Below, in pieces: positions 7,699 through 16,034 of a DNA stretch of 18,251 bases. A program made the translations under genes and the position numbers. Every line of letters starts with the position of its first letter. Within the stretch, counting starts at the first letter, position 1. The notes beneath the pieces were generated by a model. That model saw only the letters and a list, made by a program, of their open reading frames with translations, was not told the DNA's origin and did not search any database. This DNA is from CAZLQF01 sp964561545 (lineage in GTDB: Bacteria > Bacteroidota > Bacteroidia > CAILMK01 > CAYYUA01): contig CAZLQF010000046.1 of assembly GCA_964561545.1 (NCBI GenBank), positions 1 through 18,251 of the forward strand, written 5' to 3'.

Positions 7699-8640
7699 AT
7701 GAAAAAATTATTCTACATTTTTAGCATTGGCCTTTTGGGCAGTTTGCTCACATTATCGAGTTGTAGTGACGATGATGACGACAACGGTAACAACAACAAT
7801 AGTGGCAATGGAGGCGGACAAGCTTCTAAGCCAAAAATGGAGTTTCCGCAGGATCCACAGGGTTTTGCAACAATTGGTAACGATTTAACTTACCAAGTGA
7901 AAGTATCAAGCGCTAGCCTAAACATTGACAACGTTAGCATCAAAGCTTCAGTTAAAGACACTGGTGCTACTACCTATCAAAATATTCCAGAGCATACAGA
8001 AACCCAGGATTTCTCAGGTAATAGTAAAGAAGAAACTTATACTTGGAAAATGCCTATTGAGGACGAAAATTACAATGCCTTCGACTCACTTAAAATTGAA
8101 TTTACCGGTGCTGATAAAGGAGGTCAAGAAACTACCATCACCAAGCGCGTTGTAGTGGGCGCTTTATTGGATGAACTAATTGAAGGCAGGGATCCTCTAA
8201 TCGATAATGAAAAAGCTTGGCCTATTTTCCACCGCAGCAAAGGATCAAAATTTGGTTTGACCTTAGATTACAAAACCGATCAATTTGGCACTACCGGTCA
8301 AAAGGGGAAGGCTGATTTCTTTGATAATAGCAGAGGCCTTGATACGTTAAGTAATGAATGGGTTGTTAACAACGAAACAAAACTGGCACGACCCAACAGC
8401 GATAATTATACTTTTGAATCCACCACCGATGGTATGGCGGAGGCACTCTTTGCAGGCGGCAAAGGAGTGGATACGCTTTCCAACATTGCTGAGGGTGACA
8501 TTATTGTAGCCAAGATTAGAAATAAAAGGTTTTACGCTTTGATGAAGATTGACAAGGTGGTTAATGTTAGCAACACTGATAACAATGAGACGCGAGAAGC
8601 CAATATTCAAACCCTTCTTAAATATAAAAATAAGCCTTAA
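7699..8640 (+). CDS. putative surface lipoprotein with Asp-rich export signal
   Basis: A 313-aa lipoprotein. The signal peptide has a lipobox LSSC (C22) followed directly by S-D-D-D-D-D and then an Asn/Gly-rich linker to about residue 40. In Bacteroidota an acidic stretch right after the cysteine is a known signal for export to the cell surface, so this protein probably faces outward. The body has no domain I recognise: residues about 50-155 look like an immunoglobulin/FN3-type beta domain (TYQVKVSSASLNIDNVSIKA ... TITKRVVVGALL), and the rest forms a second region ending with DIIVAKIRNKRFYALMKIDKV. It begins 35 bases after the preceding lipoprotein and precedes a strong terminator, so the two may share a transcript. 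Function unknown. Confidence 0.75.
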   Translation: MKKLFYIFSIGLLGSLLTLSSCSDDDDDNGNNNNSGNGGGQASKPKMEFPQDPQGFATIGNDLTYQVKVSSASLNIDNVSIKASVKDTGATTYQNIPEHTETQDFSGNSKEETYTWKMPIEDENYNAFDSLKIEFTGADKGGQETTITKRVVVGALLDELIEGRDPLIDNEKAWPIFHRSKGSKFGLTLDYKTDQFGTTGQKGKADFFDNSRGLDTLSNEWVVNNETKLARPNSDNYTFESTTDGMAEALFAGGKGVDTLSNIAEGDIIVAKIRNKRFYALMKIDKVVNVSNTDNNETREANIQTLLKYKNKP

Positions 8641-8659
8641 TTAGAAATTCATAAATGAC

Positions 8660-8689
8660 AAGGCTGGCTTTTTTGAGCCAGCCTTTTTT
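8660..8689 (+). terminator. intrinsic terminator after the lipoprotein genes
   Basis: A perfect 10-bp stem AAGGCTGGCT / AGCCAGCCTT (8660-8669 and 8676-8685) with a 6-base loop, followed by a T-run through 8689. It lies 20 bases after the lipoprotein stop and 43 bases before the BatA-like gene, separating the two transcription units on the plus strand. Confidence 0.9.
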
Positions 8690-8731
8690 GGTACTTTTAC
8701 AACGCATCAAAAAGAAGCAGTGAATCCCTGA

Positions 8732-10789
8732 ATGAAATTCCTCCATCCACAATTTCTTTATGCCTTTTTTACACTGCTTATTCCCATTCTCATACATCTT
8801 TTTTATTTCAGGAGGTTTAAAACCATTTACTTTAGTAACGTAAGGTTCTTATCCCAACTTCAGGAAGAAAGAAATACCAGCAACCGACTGAGGCATTTAA
8901 TCACCCTACTTACCCGCATGCTGATCCTTTCAGCCCTTATTCTGGCATTTGCCCAACCATATATACCAGGAGAAAACTCAAACGAAAAAGCTGGTAAGAA
9001 TGCTGTAAGCATTTACATTGATAATTCCTTTAGCATGCACAATGTAGGGCAAGAAGGAGATCTGATTGAGCTTGGCAAGAGAAAGACCTCCCAGATTCTG
9101 AACAGGTACCGTGAAGCGGATCAATTTCAGTTATTGACCAATGATTTTAAAGTAGAGCGCCAATCTTTTGTTAATAAAGCCGACTTTTCCGACCAATTAA
9201 GCAATGTTGAAGTAAGCCCTGTTTCAAGAAATTTAGACCAGGTACTCCAACGGCAATCAGCCATATTTGACAATACACAAGCAGGTAATAAAACTGCTTT
9301 TATACTGAGTGATTTCCAAAAATCCACAACGCAGTTGAATAAAATCAACAGTTTGGACTCCTCCATTAACTATTACTTTTTACCCTTAAAAGGCAATCAA
9401 GAAGGCAATATATTTATTGACAGCGCCTGGTTAACATCCCCTATCCTTAAAGTCAATCAAACCAATACCATTCAATTCAAAGTGGTTAACGAATCAGACG
9501 AATCCATCAATGATTTTACAGCCAAACTGAAATTAAACGGCAGACAGAAGGGTATGGCTTCTTTTGACCTCGAAGCCAATGAGAGTAAGACAGCCGAAAT
9601 AGCATTTAACATTACTGAAACGGGATGGAATACCGGTAAAATAAGCATATCAGATTACCCCATAACCTTTGATGACACTTACAACATTAGCTTCCCTGTT
9701 CAAGAAACCTCTCATATCCTATCCATCAATGGCAATCAACCCAATGCCTTTTTAAATGCTGTATTTAAAACGGATCCCTATTTTAATGTAACCAATCAGC
9801 AAACCGGTAATATCAATTTTTCAGAGTTCAATCGGTACAGTTTGATCATAGTCAACGAAGTTAATCAATTGTCATCTGGCCTCAAGGCTGAGTTAATAGA
9901 TTTTACCAGTAAAGGGGGCAATATCCTTTTGCTGCCCCCTTCAGATACAACGGGCAAGTCCGGTAATTACAATTCCCTTCTTCGCCAAATGCAGGCTGAT
10001 CCTCTTCAGTCGACAACCAAAAGGGTGAATGACATTCAAAACCTTAACCTGGAACATCCATTTTTCCAAAATGTATTTGAAGATGTACCAGACAATGTGC
10101 AGCTACCCCAAGTCAATAAATATTACAACATGACTTCCATGGCCCAAACCAGGAAGCGCAACCTCTTAAAGCTTAAAAATGGCAACAACATATTGAACCT
10201 TTATCCTTATGAACAGGGTAATTTATTTTTATCAGCCGTTCCTTTTAATGACAACTGGACCAACTTGCCCAAACATGCGATTTTTGTTCCGGTTCTTTAT
10301 AAAATTGCGCTATACAGCAGCAATCCCTACAATCTTGCTTATACGATTGGTGAAGACCAAGCCATTCAAATTCAAAAAACTTTAATTTCAACCGATGAGG
10401 TGTTTAAGTTAAAAAAGAACAACTTTGAGGTAATTCCTCCTCAAGAGGTCAAAGGTGGTAAACTAACGATGTATTTATCAGGCCAGATCGAGGAGGCTGG
10501 TTTTTACAAGCTGGTTTCTAACCAAAGAGAACAAGAAGATGTAGCCATGCAACCTGTTTACGCTTTTAACCATAATAGGCAAGAATCTCATTTAAATACT
10601 TACCCCAATGAAACATTGACCAATTTTGCTGCTAACAGCCGGGTTAGATTGATGGAAGACCCTTATGGCAACGTGGAACGACAAGTAGCAAGTTTGAGCA
10701 AGGGTACAAGCTTGTGGAAATATTTAATTTGGATTGCATTGGGTTTATTATTACTGGAAACCGTTTTGCTAAAATATTGGCTTAGATGA
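8732..10789 (+). CDS. BatA-type membrane protein with VWA domain
   Basis: A 685-aa inner-membrane protein. The N-terminus MKFLHPQFLYAFFTLLIPILIHLF is the signature of the BatA/aerotolerance-regulator N-terminal family, with membrane helices at about 8-25 and 56-77. A von Willebrand A domain follows with a nearly complete MIDAS start, D97-x-S99-x-S101 in YIDNSFSMHN. Around 325-400, LSINGNQPNAFLNAVF ... LIIVNEVNQLSSGLKAELIDFTSKGGNILLLPP resembles the GATase1-like domain often found in long members of this family. A final helix lies at about 663-681 with a short basic tail. Metal-dependent protein binding at the periplasmic face is the family expectation; the exact role is unknown. Its TGA overlaps the next ATG as ATGA, so it is translationally coupled to the dihydroorotase-like protein. 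Confidence 0.85.
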   Translation: MKFLHPQFLYAFFTLLIPILIHLFYFRRFKTIYFSNVRFLSQLQEERNTSNRLRHLITLLTRMLILSALILAFAQPYIPGENSNEKAGKNAVSIYIDNSFSMHNVGQEGDLIELGKRKTSQILNRYREADQFQLLTNDFKVERQSFVNKADFSDQLSNVEVSPVSRNLDQVLQRQSAIFDNTQAGNKTAFILSDFQKSTTQLNKINSLDSSINYYFLPLKGNQEGNIFIDSAWLTSPILKVNQTNTIQFKVVNESDESINDFTAKLKLNGRQKGMASFDLEANESKTAEIAFNITETGWNTGKISISDYPITFDDTYNISFPVQETSHILSINGNQPNAFLNAVFKTDPYFNVTNQQTGNINFSEFNRYSLIIVNEVNQLSSGLKAELIDFTSKGGNILLLPPSDTTGKSGNYNSLLRQMQADPLQSTTKRVNDIQNLNLEHPFFQNVFEDVPDNVQLPQVNKYYNMTSMAQTRKRNLLKLKNGNNILNLYPYEQGNLFLSAVPFNDNWTNLPKHAIFVPVLYKIALYSSNPYNLAYTIGEDQAIQIQKTLISTDEVFKLKKNNFEVIPPQEVKGGKLTMYLSGQIEEAGFYKLVSNQREQEDVAMQPVYAFNHNRQESHLNTYPNETLTNFAANSRVRLMEDPYGNVERQVASLSKGTSLWKYLIWIALGLLLLETVLLKYWLR

Positions 10790-12063
10790 AGATCCTGATC
10801 AAAAATGCTTATGTCTTTGATGATCGATCTCCTTATCACAGGACCCGTCAAGCCTTATTAATTAACAATGGCACCATTCAACAAATTGATCAAGCCATTG
10901 AACCATCCGAAGACATGCACCTTATTGAAGGGGATGTGAATGTGTCAAATGGTTTGTTCGACATGCGGGTAGATTTTGCAGACCCGGGCTATGAATACCG
11001 AGAAGACCTAAACTCCGGAATCAATGCTGCCATTGCAGGAGGTTTTACAAGCGTTGGTTTACTACCCTCTACCGCTCCCCTTTTATCTACCAAATCGCAA
11101 ATTGAATACATCAAAGCAAGAACCGCTCAACAAACGTTAAATGTATTGCCTTATGCTACCATATCCAAAGACCTAAAAAGCAAGGAAATTACCGAAATGG
11201 TGGACCTTCAGCAGGCAGGTGCTGTTGCTTTTACGGAGGGCAATCAACCAATTGCGGATTCAGGCCTTTTAAAACGCGCCATGCTGTACACATTGAGCTT
11301 TGATGGATTGATCATCCTTTATTCGGAAGATGCATCTCTTTCAGAATACGGGCTTATCAACGAAGGTTTGGTTAACGTGGCACTTGGTTTGGAAGGAAGG
11401 CCATCCATTTCAGAGCATATTTCGATAGCCAAAGATCTGGAACTTTGCAGGTATACAGGAGCGCGCATTCATTTTTCAAAGCTATCTACTGCAAGGTCTG
11501 TAGAGCTTATCAGAGCAGCCAAAAATGAAGGTTTGCCGGTAACAGCTGATGTATCAGCTTTCCATTTGTATTTCCAAGAAGATGCACTTCAGGATTTTAA
11601 TAGCAATTTTAAATTTTTACCACCTTTAAGAACAGGTCAGGATGTAGCGGCCCTTAAAAATGGCGTTATTGATGGAACCATTGATGCAATTGTTTCAGAC
11701 CACATGCCCTTAGAGGAAGAACAAAAGAAATGTGAGTTCCAAAATGCCGGCTACGGAGCCATCGGTATTCAAACCATGCTGCCCATTATCCAGCAAGTTT
11801 TTCAAGAAGAACAGGCTTTTGATCAAGCAATAAAAGCCCTAACGGAAGGGCCACGAAGAGTTTTGAAAATTGTCCCTCCTAAAATCGAGGTAGGTCAGCA
11901 AGCGGAACTTACCGTTTTTAGTTCTGATCAGACCTGGACCATGAACACCAATACCAACAGGTCCAAATCGAGGAATTCACCGGTATGGAACGAAACCCTG
12001 ACTGGGCAGGCATTAGCCATTATCAATGGCAATGCTTTTGAAAAGGTTCGTGCAAATTCGTAA
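10786..12063 (+). CDS. dihydroorotase-like pseudoenzyme (metal ligands lost)
   Basis: A full-length (425 aa) class I dihydroorotase-fold amidohydrolase, alignable by eye along its length, but its active site is altered. The usual D-x-H-x-H-x-R-x-P-G is D59-M-R61-V-D63-F-A65-D-P-G, so both metal histidines and the substrate arginine are gone. The later ligand of HAED is Y179 (YSED), and the ligand of HICHVST is K232 (HFSKLST, with H229 kept). The FSDDG segment reads FTEGN (149-153). Only the SDHMP segment (D305, H306) stays close to the ATDHAPH consensus. Hydrolysis or cyclisation in pyrimidine synthesis is therefore unlikely. Known precedent: Pseudomonas-type inactive PyrC' proteins that scaffold aspartate transcarbamoylase. 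Here no pyrB is adjacent; the coupled partner is the BatA-like protein. A gene symbol pyrC would mislead. Confidence 0.85.
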   Translation: MKILIKNAYVFDDRSPYHRTRQALLINNGTIQQIDQAIEPSEDMHLIEGDVNVSNGLFDMRVDFADPGYEYREDLNSGINAAIAGGFTSVGLLPSTAPLLSTKSQIEYIKARTAQQTLNVLPYATISKDLKSKEITEMVDLQQAGAVAFTEGNQPIADSGLLKRAMLYTLSFDGLIILYSEDASLSEYGLINEGLVNVALGLEGRPSISEHISIAKDLELCRYTGARIHFSKLSTARSVELIRAAKNEGLPVTADVSAFHLYFQEDALQDFNSNFKFLPPLRTGQDVAALKNGVIDGTIDAIVSDHMPLEEEQKKCEFQNAGYGAIGIQTMLPIIQQVFQEEQAFDQAIKALTEGPRRVLKIVPPKIEVGQQAELTVFSSDQTWTMNTNTNRSKSRNSPVWNETLTGQALAIINGNAFEKVRANS

Positions 12064-12093
12064 CCTTTGCCCTTATTTTGAAGTAACCTAATT

Positions 12094-12657
12094 ATGGATT
12101 TAAAGGAAAAATTAACATTAGACAATCCCTACATGAAGCATGGCCTAACGGGTGGTTTAATGGTGATCGTTATCGTAACCGTATTTTACCTGGTAGGCAC
12201 CAAAACTTTTGTAGACCCTTTTTTCAGTGTAGTGAGGTTCTTGTTATTGTTTGTGACTGTTATTGCATTGGGCGTGGTTGCCGGACGTGAACAAAAATCT
12301 TTGAACAATAACCTGTTGCCATTTCATGAGGCCTTTACCATGGTTTTCCTTACTTTCATGGTAATTGGGGTTGTTTACAATTTATACAACTACCTGTTGT
12401 TCAATTTAATAGATCCAGGCCTGAGTGAAAGGGTTAAGGTCGCTGTTATTGAAAACATGTCCAACACTTTAACAGATTCAGACATGGATGGTGATCGCGC
12501 AGATAAGATCATAGAAGCTGCTAAAAAACAGAATTACAACGTTTCCATTGGTAAAACCATGTTGGGTATTTTAATTTGGGGGGCCATTAGTTTTTTAGTG
12601 GCATTAATTGTAAGCGCCATTATGAAAAAAGAACCACCGAAGCCTGATAGTGAGTAA
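12094..12657 (+). CDS. DUF4199 family membrane protein
   Basis: A 187-aa membrane protein of a type common in Bacteroidota. Hydrophobic segments lie at about 17-36, 42-61, 78-102 and 155-176. Between the third and fourth is a soluble stretch (about 107-147) that includes ENMSNTLTDSDMDGDRADKIIEAAKKQ. The C-terminus is short and charged (KKEPPKPDSE). The layout of three closely spaced helices, an extracytoplasmic segment and a last helix matches DUF4199, whose function is not known. It begins 30 bases after the dihydroorotase-like gene, and its stop touches the start of the GT2 gene, so it belongs to the same operon. In this family the neighbour is often a GT2, which fits a role beside glycan transfer (inference). 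Confidence 0.75.
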   Translation: MDLKEKLTLDNPYMKHGLTGGLMVIVIVTVFYLVGTKTFVDPFFSVVRFLLLFVTVIALGVVAGREQKSLNNNLLPFHEAFTMVFLTFMVIGVVYNLYNYLLFNLIDPGLSERVKVAVIENMSNTLTDSDMDGDRADKIIEAAKKQNYNVSIGKTMLGILIWGAISFLVALIVSAIMKKEPPKPDSE

Positions 12658-12658
12658 A

Positions 12659-13615
12659 ATGGACTTATCCATCATCATACCTTTCTTTAATGAAGAAGAT
12701 TCGATTCATAAGCTAAAGGAATGGATCGATCAGGTAATGGTGCGTGAAGGCTACCAATATGAGCTAATTTTTATAGATGATGGAAGCACCGATCGATCCT
12801 GGCCCATCGTTAAAGAACTCTCTGATACAGATGAACGGATACGAGGCATCAGTTTTAGGCGTAATTATGGCAAATCAGCAGCCCTGAATGAAGGTTTTAA
12901 AACGGCTAATGGAGATGTGGTTGTTACCATGGATGCAGACATGCAGGACAGTCCTGAGGAAATACCAACCTTGTATAAATTGATCATAGAAGATGAGTAC
13001 GACCTGATCTCGGGCTGGAAAAAGAAGAGACAAGACCCCATTACCAAAACAATCCCTACCCGGTTTTTCAATTACGTTACCCGATTATTAACTGGCATCC
13101 ATCTGCATGATTTCAATTGTGGCCTGAAAGCATATAGAAAGGAGTTGGTTCACAGCATTGAGGTATATGGTGAAATGCACCGTTACATTCCAGTTATCGC
13201 AAACTGGGTTGGTTTTACGAAGATCGGTGAGAAAGTGGTGCAACACCATTCCAGAAAATTTGGTACCACCAAATTTGGCTTAGAGCGCTTCATCAATGGC
13301 TTCCTCGACTTACTCTCCATTCTTTTTGTTTCAAAATTTGGTAAAAGGCCCATGCACCTTTTTGGCACTATGGGTACGTTTACCTTTATCATCGGAGCAA
13401 TCATAACCTTATGGGTGATTGGTGAAAAGGTTGTGGCTTCTATTTACCATTACGAAGTAAGAGAAGTAGTGGACCAGCCCTTATTTTTCTTAGCCCTTGT
13501 AGCTGTGGTAATCGGAACCCAATTGTTCTTAACCGGCTTCATTGCAGAATTGATCTCCAGGAATGCTTACGATAGGAATTATTACCATAAGAAAGATAGC
13601 GTAAGGATTGAATAA
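12659..13615 (+). CDS. GT2 polyprenyl-phosphate sugar transferase-like membrane protein
   Basis: A 318-aa family 2 glycosyltransferase (GT-A fold) of the DPM1/GtrB/ArnC type, which moves a sugar from a nucleotide donor to a polyprenyl phosphate. Motifs: IIIPFFNEE (5-13), FIDDGSTD (38-45), FRRNYGKSAALNEG (66-79), the metal-binding MDADMQD (91-97), and DFNCGLKAYRKE (151-162), the usual acceptor-side segment. Two C-terminal helices at about 233-255 and 274-296 anchor it in the membrane, as in GtrB. The ATG at 59 bases past 12600 (12659) gives MDLSIIIP; an in-frame GTG at 12650 would add three residues and overlap the DUF4199 stop, and cannot be excluded. It is the last gene of the tightly packed group that began with the BatA-like gene. 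Sugar unknown. Confidence 0.88.
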   Translation: MDLSIIIPFFNEEDSIHKLKEWIDQVMVREGYQYELIFIDDGSTDRSWPIVKELSDTDERIRGISFRRNYGKSAALNEGFKTANGDVVVTMDADMQDSPEEIPTLYKLIIEDEYDLISGWKKKRQDPITKTIPTRFFNYVTRLLTGIHLHDFNCGLKAYRKELVHSIEVYGEMHRYIPVIANWVGFTKIGEKVVQHHSRKFGTTKFGLERFINGFLDLLSILFVSKFGKRPMHLFGTMGTFTFIIGAIITLWVIGEKVVASIYHYEVREVVDQPLFFLALVAVVIGTQLFLTGFIAELISRNAYDRNYYHKKDSVRIE

Positions 13616-13880
13616 ATAGTTATTGGACCAGGTAATCAAGTACTGATAAGCAATTAACAATATAAGCACTTAAATGCTTGGCCTCAGAAAACCCACATTC
13701 TTCAATGCTTGAAACTTGAAAATGAATGATTAACAGTAATTTTTATTAAAACTAAGTAGGATTTATTTTGCAAAAAGCTATTACCAAGGTTACTATTAAC
13801 AATTATACCTTTATACAGTGAATACCATGCCGAAAAGAACACACAAACCCTAAAAGGTACTTGTATTAAACCAAACTACT
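13616..13880. other. 265-bp AT-rich intergenic region
   Basis: No gene or RNA is seen. It probably separates two transcription units on the same strand. Near-matches to the -7 element are TACCTTTA (13806-13813) and TTATTTTG (about 13764-13771), each one base off TAnnTTTG and neither with a clean TTG at the right distance. An in-frame ATG at 13827 is followed by TAA at 13851 and so cannot extend the next gene. No hairpin terminator is evident after the GT2 gene. Confidence 0.4.
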
Positions 13881-14858
13881 TTGACTAATTTTTCCAAATA
13901 CAAAACTTACCTCTTCAACTTCCTCAAGGTTCTCATTTTTGTATTTACGGTTTATTACATCTACTACCAGGTTTGGCTTACCGATAATTTTGACCAGTTC
14001 TGGGAGCAAACCAACCAGCTTCAGAACCGCCAAATTTGGTTTTTGTTATTGGCTACATTGCTACTCACCCTTAATTGGGGTTTGGAAACCTTTAAGTGGC
14101 AAATCCTGATTTCCAAGATTGAAAAGATTACCTTCAGCAAAGCTTTTAAGGCCGTTTTAAGCGGGGTTACCATTAGTACCCTGATGCCAAATAGGCTGGC
14201 AGATTACCTGGGCAGGGTCCTTTACCTCTCTCCTACCAAGCGTTTGAAAGCCATTTTTGCAACGTTGGTGGGTAGCTTTGCTCAAATTTTAATAACAGTA
14301 TTATCCGGTTCAGTCGCGTTTTTGTTTTACATCCAGGGTTTTGATGACAGCCAATACTTCTTTTACGTTATATTATTTTTCGTTTTGGGCCTCAATATTT
14401 TACTGATTTTGTTATTTTACAACATTGGCCTCCTAAACCGCTTACTGCCTAACAAAGGTTTCTATAAAAAAATACGCCAATATGTTAAGGTTTTTGATTA
14501 TTACCATTCCAGGGGATTAACGCATATTTTATTGATCTCACTTCTTCGCTACAGCGTTTTTATTAGCCAATATGTGCTTTTAATCTGGACCTTCAGTGTT
14601 GACATTGCATTTTGGCAAGCCATTAGTGCTATAGCCCTGGTGTTCCTGGTTCAGTCAATTGTACCTTCCATAGCTTTGGCTGATCTGGGCATCAGAGGTA
14701 CTGCCGCCATTCACTTCATCGGGCAATACAGCAAAAATTACACAGGCATCATCACGGGTGCCTATTCCCTTTGGATCATTAATTTAGTGCTACCAGCCAT
14801 TGTGGGAGCCGTTTTCATTTTATTGATCAAGGTTAACGGTAACAATGCAAAATCATAA
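13881..14858 (+). CDS. LPG synthase/AglD-type integral membrane protein (flippase-like)
   Basis: A 325-aa polytopic protein with about eight hydrophobic segments (about 12-30, 52-68, 125-152, 158-182, 214-236, 245-262, 288-312 and a weaker one near 90-105). Two short motifs mark the LPG_synthase_TM / UPF0104 family: ISTLMPNRLADYLGR (98-112), matching the usual TPnriGd..R, and IALADLGIRGTAAI (264-277), in the position of the usual PGglGv.E. Members include the membrane part of MprF, which flips lysyl-phosphatidylglycerol, and AglD in archaeal glycosylation. Lacking a synthase domain, it is more likely a lipid- or glycolipid-handling protein (inference). The start is TTG at 13881; no in-frame ATG comes before residue 102, and the upstream frame is closed at 13851. 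The next gene begins 12 bases after its stop. Confidence 0.82.
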   Translation: MTNFSKYKTYLFNFLKVLIFVFTVYYIYYQVWLTDNFDQFWEQTNQLQNRQIWFLLLATLLLTLNWGLETFKWQILISKIEKITFSKAFKAVLSGVTISTLMPNRLADYLGRVLYLSPTKRLKAIFATLVGSFAQILITVLSGSVAFLFYIQGFDDSQYFFYVILFFVLGLNILLILLFYNIGLLNRLLPNKGFYKKIRQYVKVFDYYHSRGLTHILLISLLRYSVFISQYVLLIWTFSVDIAFWQAISAIALVFLVQSIVPSIALADLGIRGTAAIHFIGQYSKNYTGIITGAYSLWIINLVLPAIVGAVFILLIKVNGNNAKS

Positions 14859-14870
14859 ATTCGAAATAAA

Positions 14871-16034
14871 ATGGCTTTGCCCTTGATCGTTGAACTGGTC
14901 CTATTTTGCTTAACCTTGGGTTACCTGGTTTTGATCCTTTACCTGATCAGGGGATGGTGGCAACTTCCGTATTACCATAATTCCCAAACAAACACTTCGG
15001 ACCATGTTTACAGCATCATCATTCCTGCCCGGAACGAAGCTGATAACATCCTTAAATGCCTGAAAGACCTCGATAACCAGAATTTTAATGCTGCAAGGTT
15101 TGAGGTTATTGTGGTGGATGATCATTCTGAAGATACTACAGCTGCCCTCGTTCAGGATTTCATGAGTAAGCTTACCCCTCAGCAACCATCCATTCAATTA
15201 CTAACAGCCAAACAAGTAGAGGACCCCAGTTTTCAAGCATATAAGAAAAAAGCCATTGAAACGGGTATAGAACATGCAAATGGGAATTGGATCCTAACAA
15301 CAGATGCGGATTGCAGAAGAGATGTTAATTGGCTTAGAACACTGGATGCATTTATTGCCCACAAAAAGCCCTGTTTCGTATCTGGCCCGGTGGCTTTTGA
15401 GGAGAACAACACATTTTTGCAAAAACTTCAATCCCTTGAATTTATGGGTTTAATAGGGATCGGAGCAGCCTCTATGCACAATAAGCAGCCCAACATGTGC
15501 AATGGTGCCAATTTAGGCTACCTTAAACATGTATTTTATGAGGTAGGCGGCTATACAGGCGTGGACCATATTGCCTCAGGAGATGATGAGCTATTGATGC
15601 ACAAAATTGCCGCTCAATATCCTGCTCAAGTCCAATTTATAAAAAACAGGAATGCAACCGTTTATACAGATCCTCAACCCTCAACCCAAGCCTTATTACA
15701 ACAACGAAAACGCTGGGTATCCAAAAGTCGCAATTATACAAGATTTTCTGTCAGCTTGGTGGTATATTTTGTTTATTTATTCCACTTAACCCTATTCCTT
15801 ACAGGGATAGGATGGTTAATGGGTTGGCTGGATTGGTTTCATTTCGTGATTCCATTATCGGCTAAGGTCATCCCTGAATTTTTATTTTTGCTGCCTGTTA
15901 GCCGGTTTTTTCAAAAAACCCGTTTGTTAAATTATTATCCGGTAGCCGCCATCATATACATTATTTACGTTTTATGGATTGGCATTTATGCCAATATGGG
16001 TACTTACTACTGGAAAGGAAGACAAGTGAAATGA
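14871..16034 (+). CDS. membrane GT2 glycosyltransferase with QxxRW motif
   Basis: A 387-aa family 2 glycosyltransferase. A membrane helix at about 6-26 precedes the GT-A domain: YSIIIPARNEADNI (47-60), VVDDHSED (81-88), TTDADC (143-148, the metal-binding DxD), GDDELLM (237-243, the catalytic-base region) and QQRKRW (277-282), which contains Q-x-x-R-W. Three or four helices follow (about 292-312, 322-345, 357-376). The QxxRW motif is found in membrane GT2 enzymes of the cellulose/hyaluronan synthase type and in related glycolipid synthases; the short C-terminal part and lack of a PilZ domain argue against cellulose synthesis. It lies between the flippase-like gene (12-base gap) and the 94-aa gene (ATGA overlap), so it is probably in one operon with them. 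Product unknown. Confidence 0.87.
   Translation: MALPLIVELVLFCLTLGYLVLILYLIRGWWQLPYYHNSQTNTSDHVYSIIIPARNEADNILKCLKDLDNQNFNAARFEVIVVDDHSEDTTAALVQDFMSKLTPQQPSIQLLTAKQVEDPSFQAYKKKAIETGIEHANGNWILTTDADCRRDVNWLRTLDAFIAHKKPCFVSGPVAFEENNTFLQKLQSLEFMGLIGIGAASMHNKQPNMCNGANLGYLKHVFYEVGGYTGVDHIASGDDELLMHKIAAQYPAQVQFIKNRNATVYTDPQPSTQALLQQRKRWVSKSRNYTRFSVSLVVYFVYLFHLTLFLTGIGWLMGWLDWFHFVIPLSAKVIPEFLFLLPVSRFFQKTRLLNYYPVAAIIYIIYVLWIGIYANMGTYYWKGRQVK

Noticed and set aside
8673..8699. Possible promoter for the BatA-like gene: TTG (8673-8675), 16-base gap, TACTTTTA
   Set aside because: The spacer is short, the -7 match is 7 of 8, and the -33 part lies in the terminator loop and T-run, so chance is likely.
13658..13680. 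Short inverted repeat AAGCA-N6-TGCTT as a terminator after the GT2 gene
   Set aside because: Only five base pairs and no T-tract; not distinguishable from chance.
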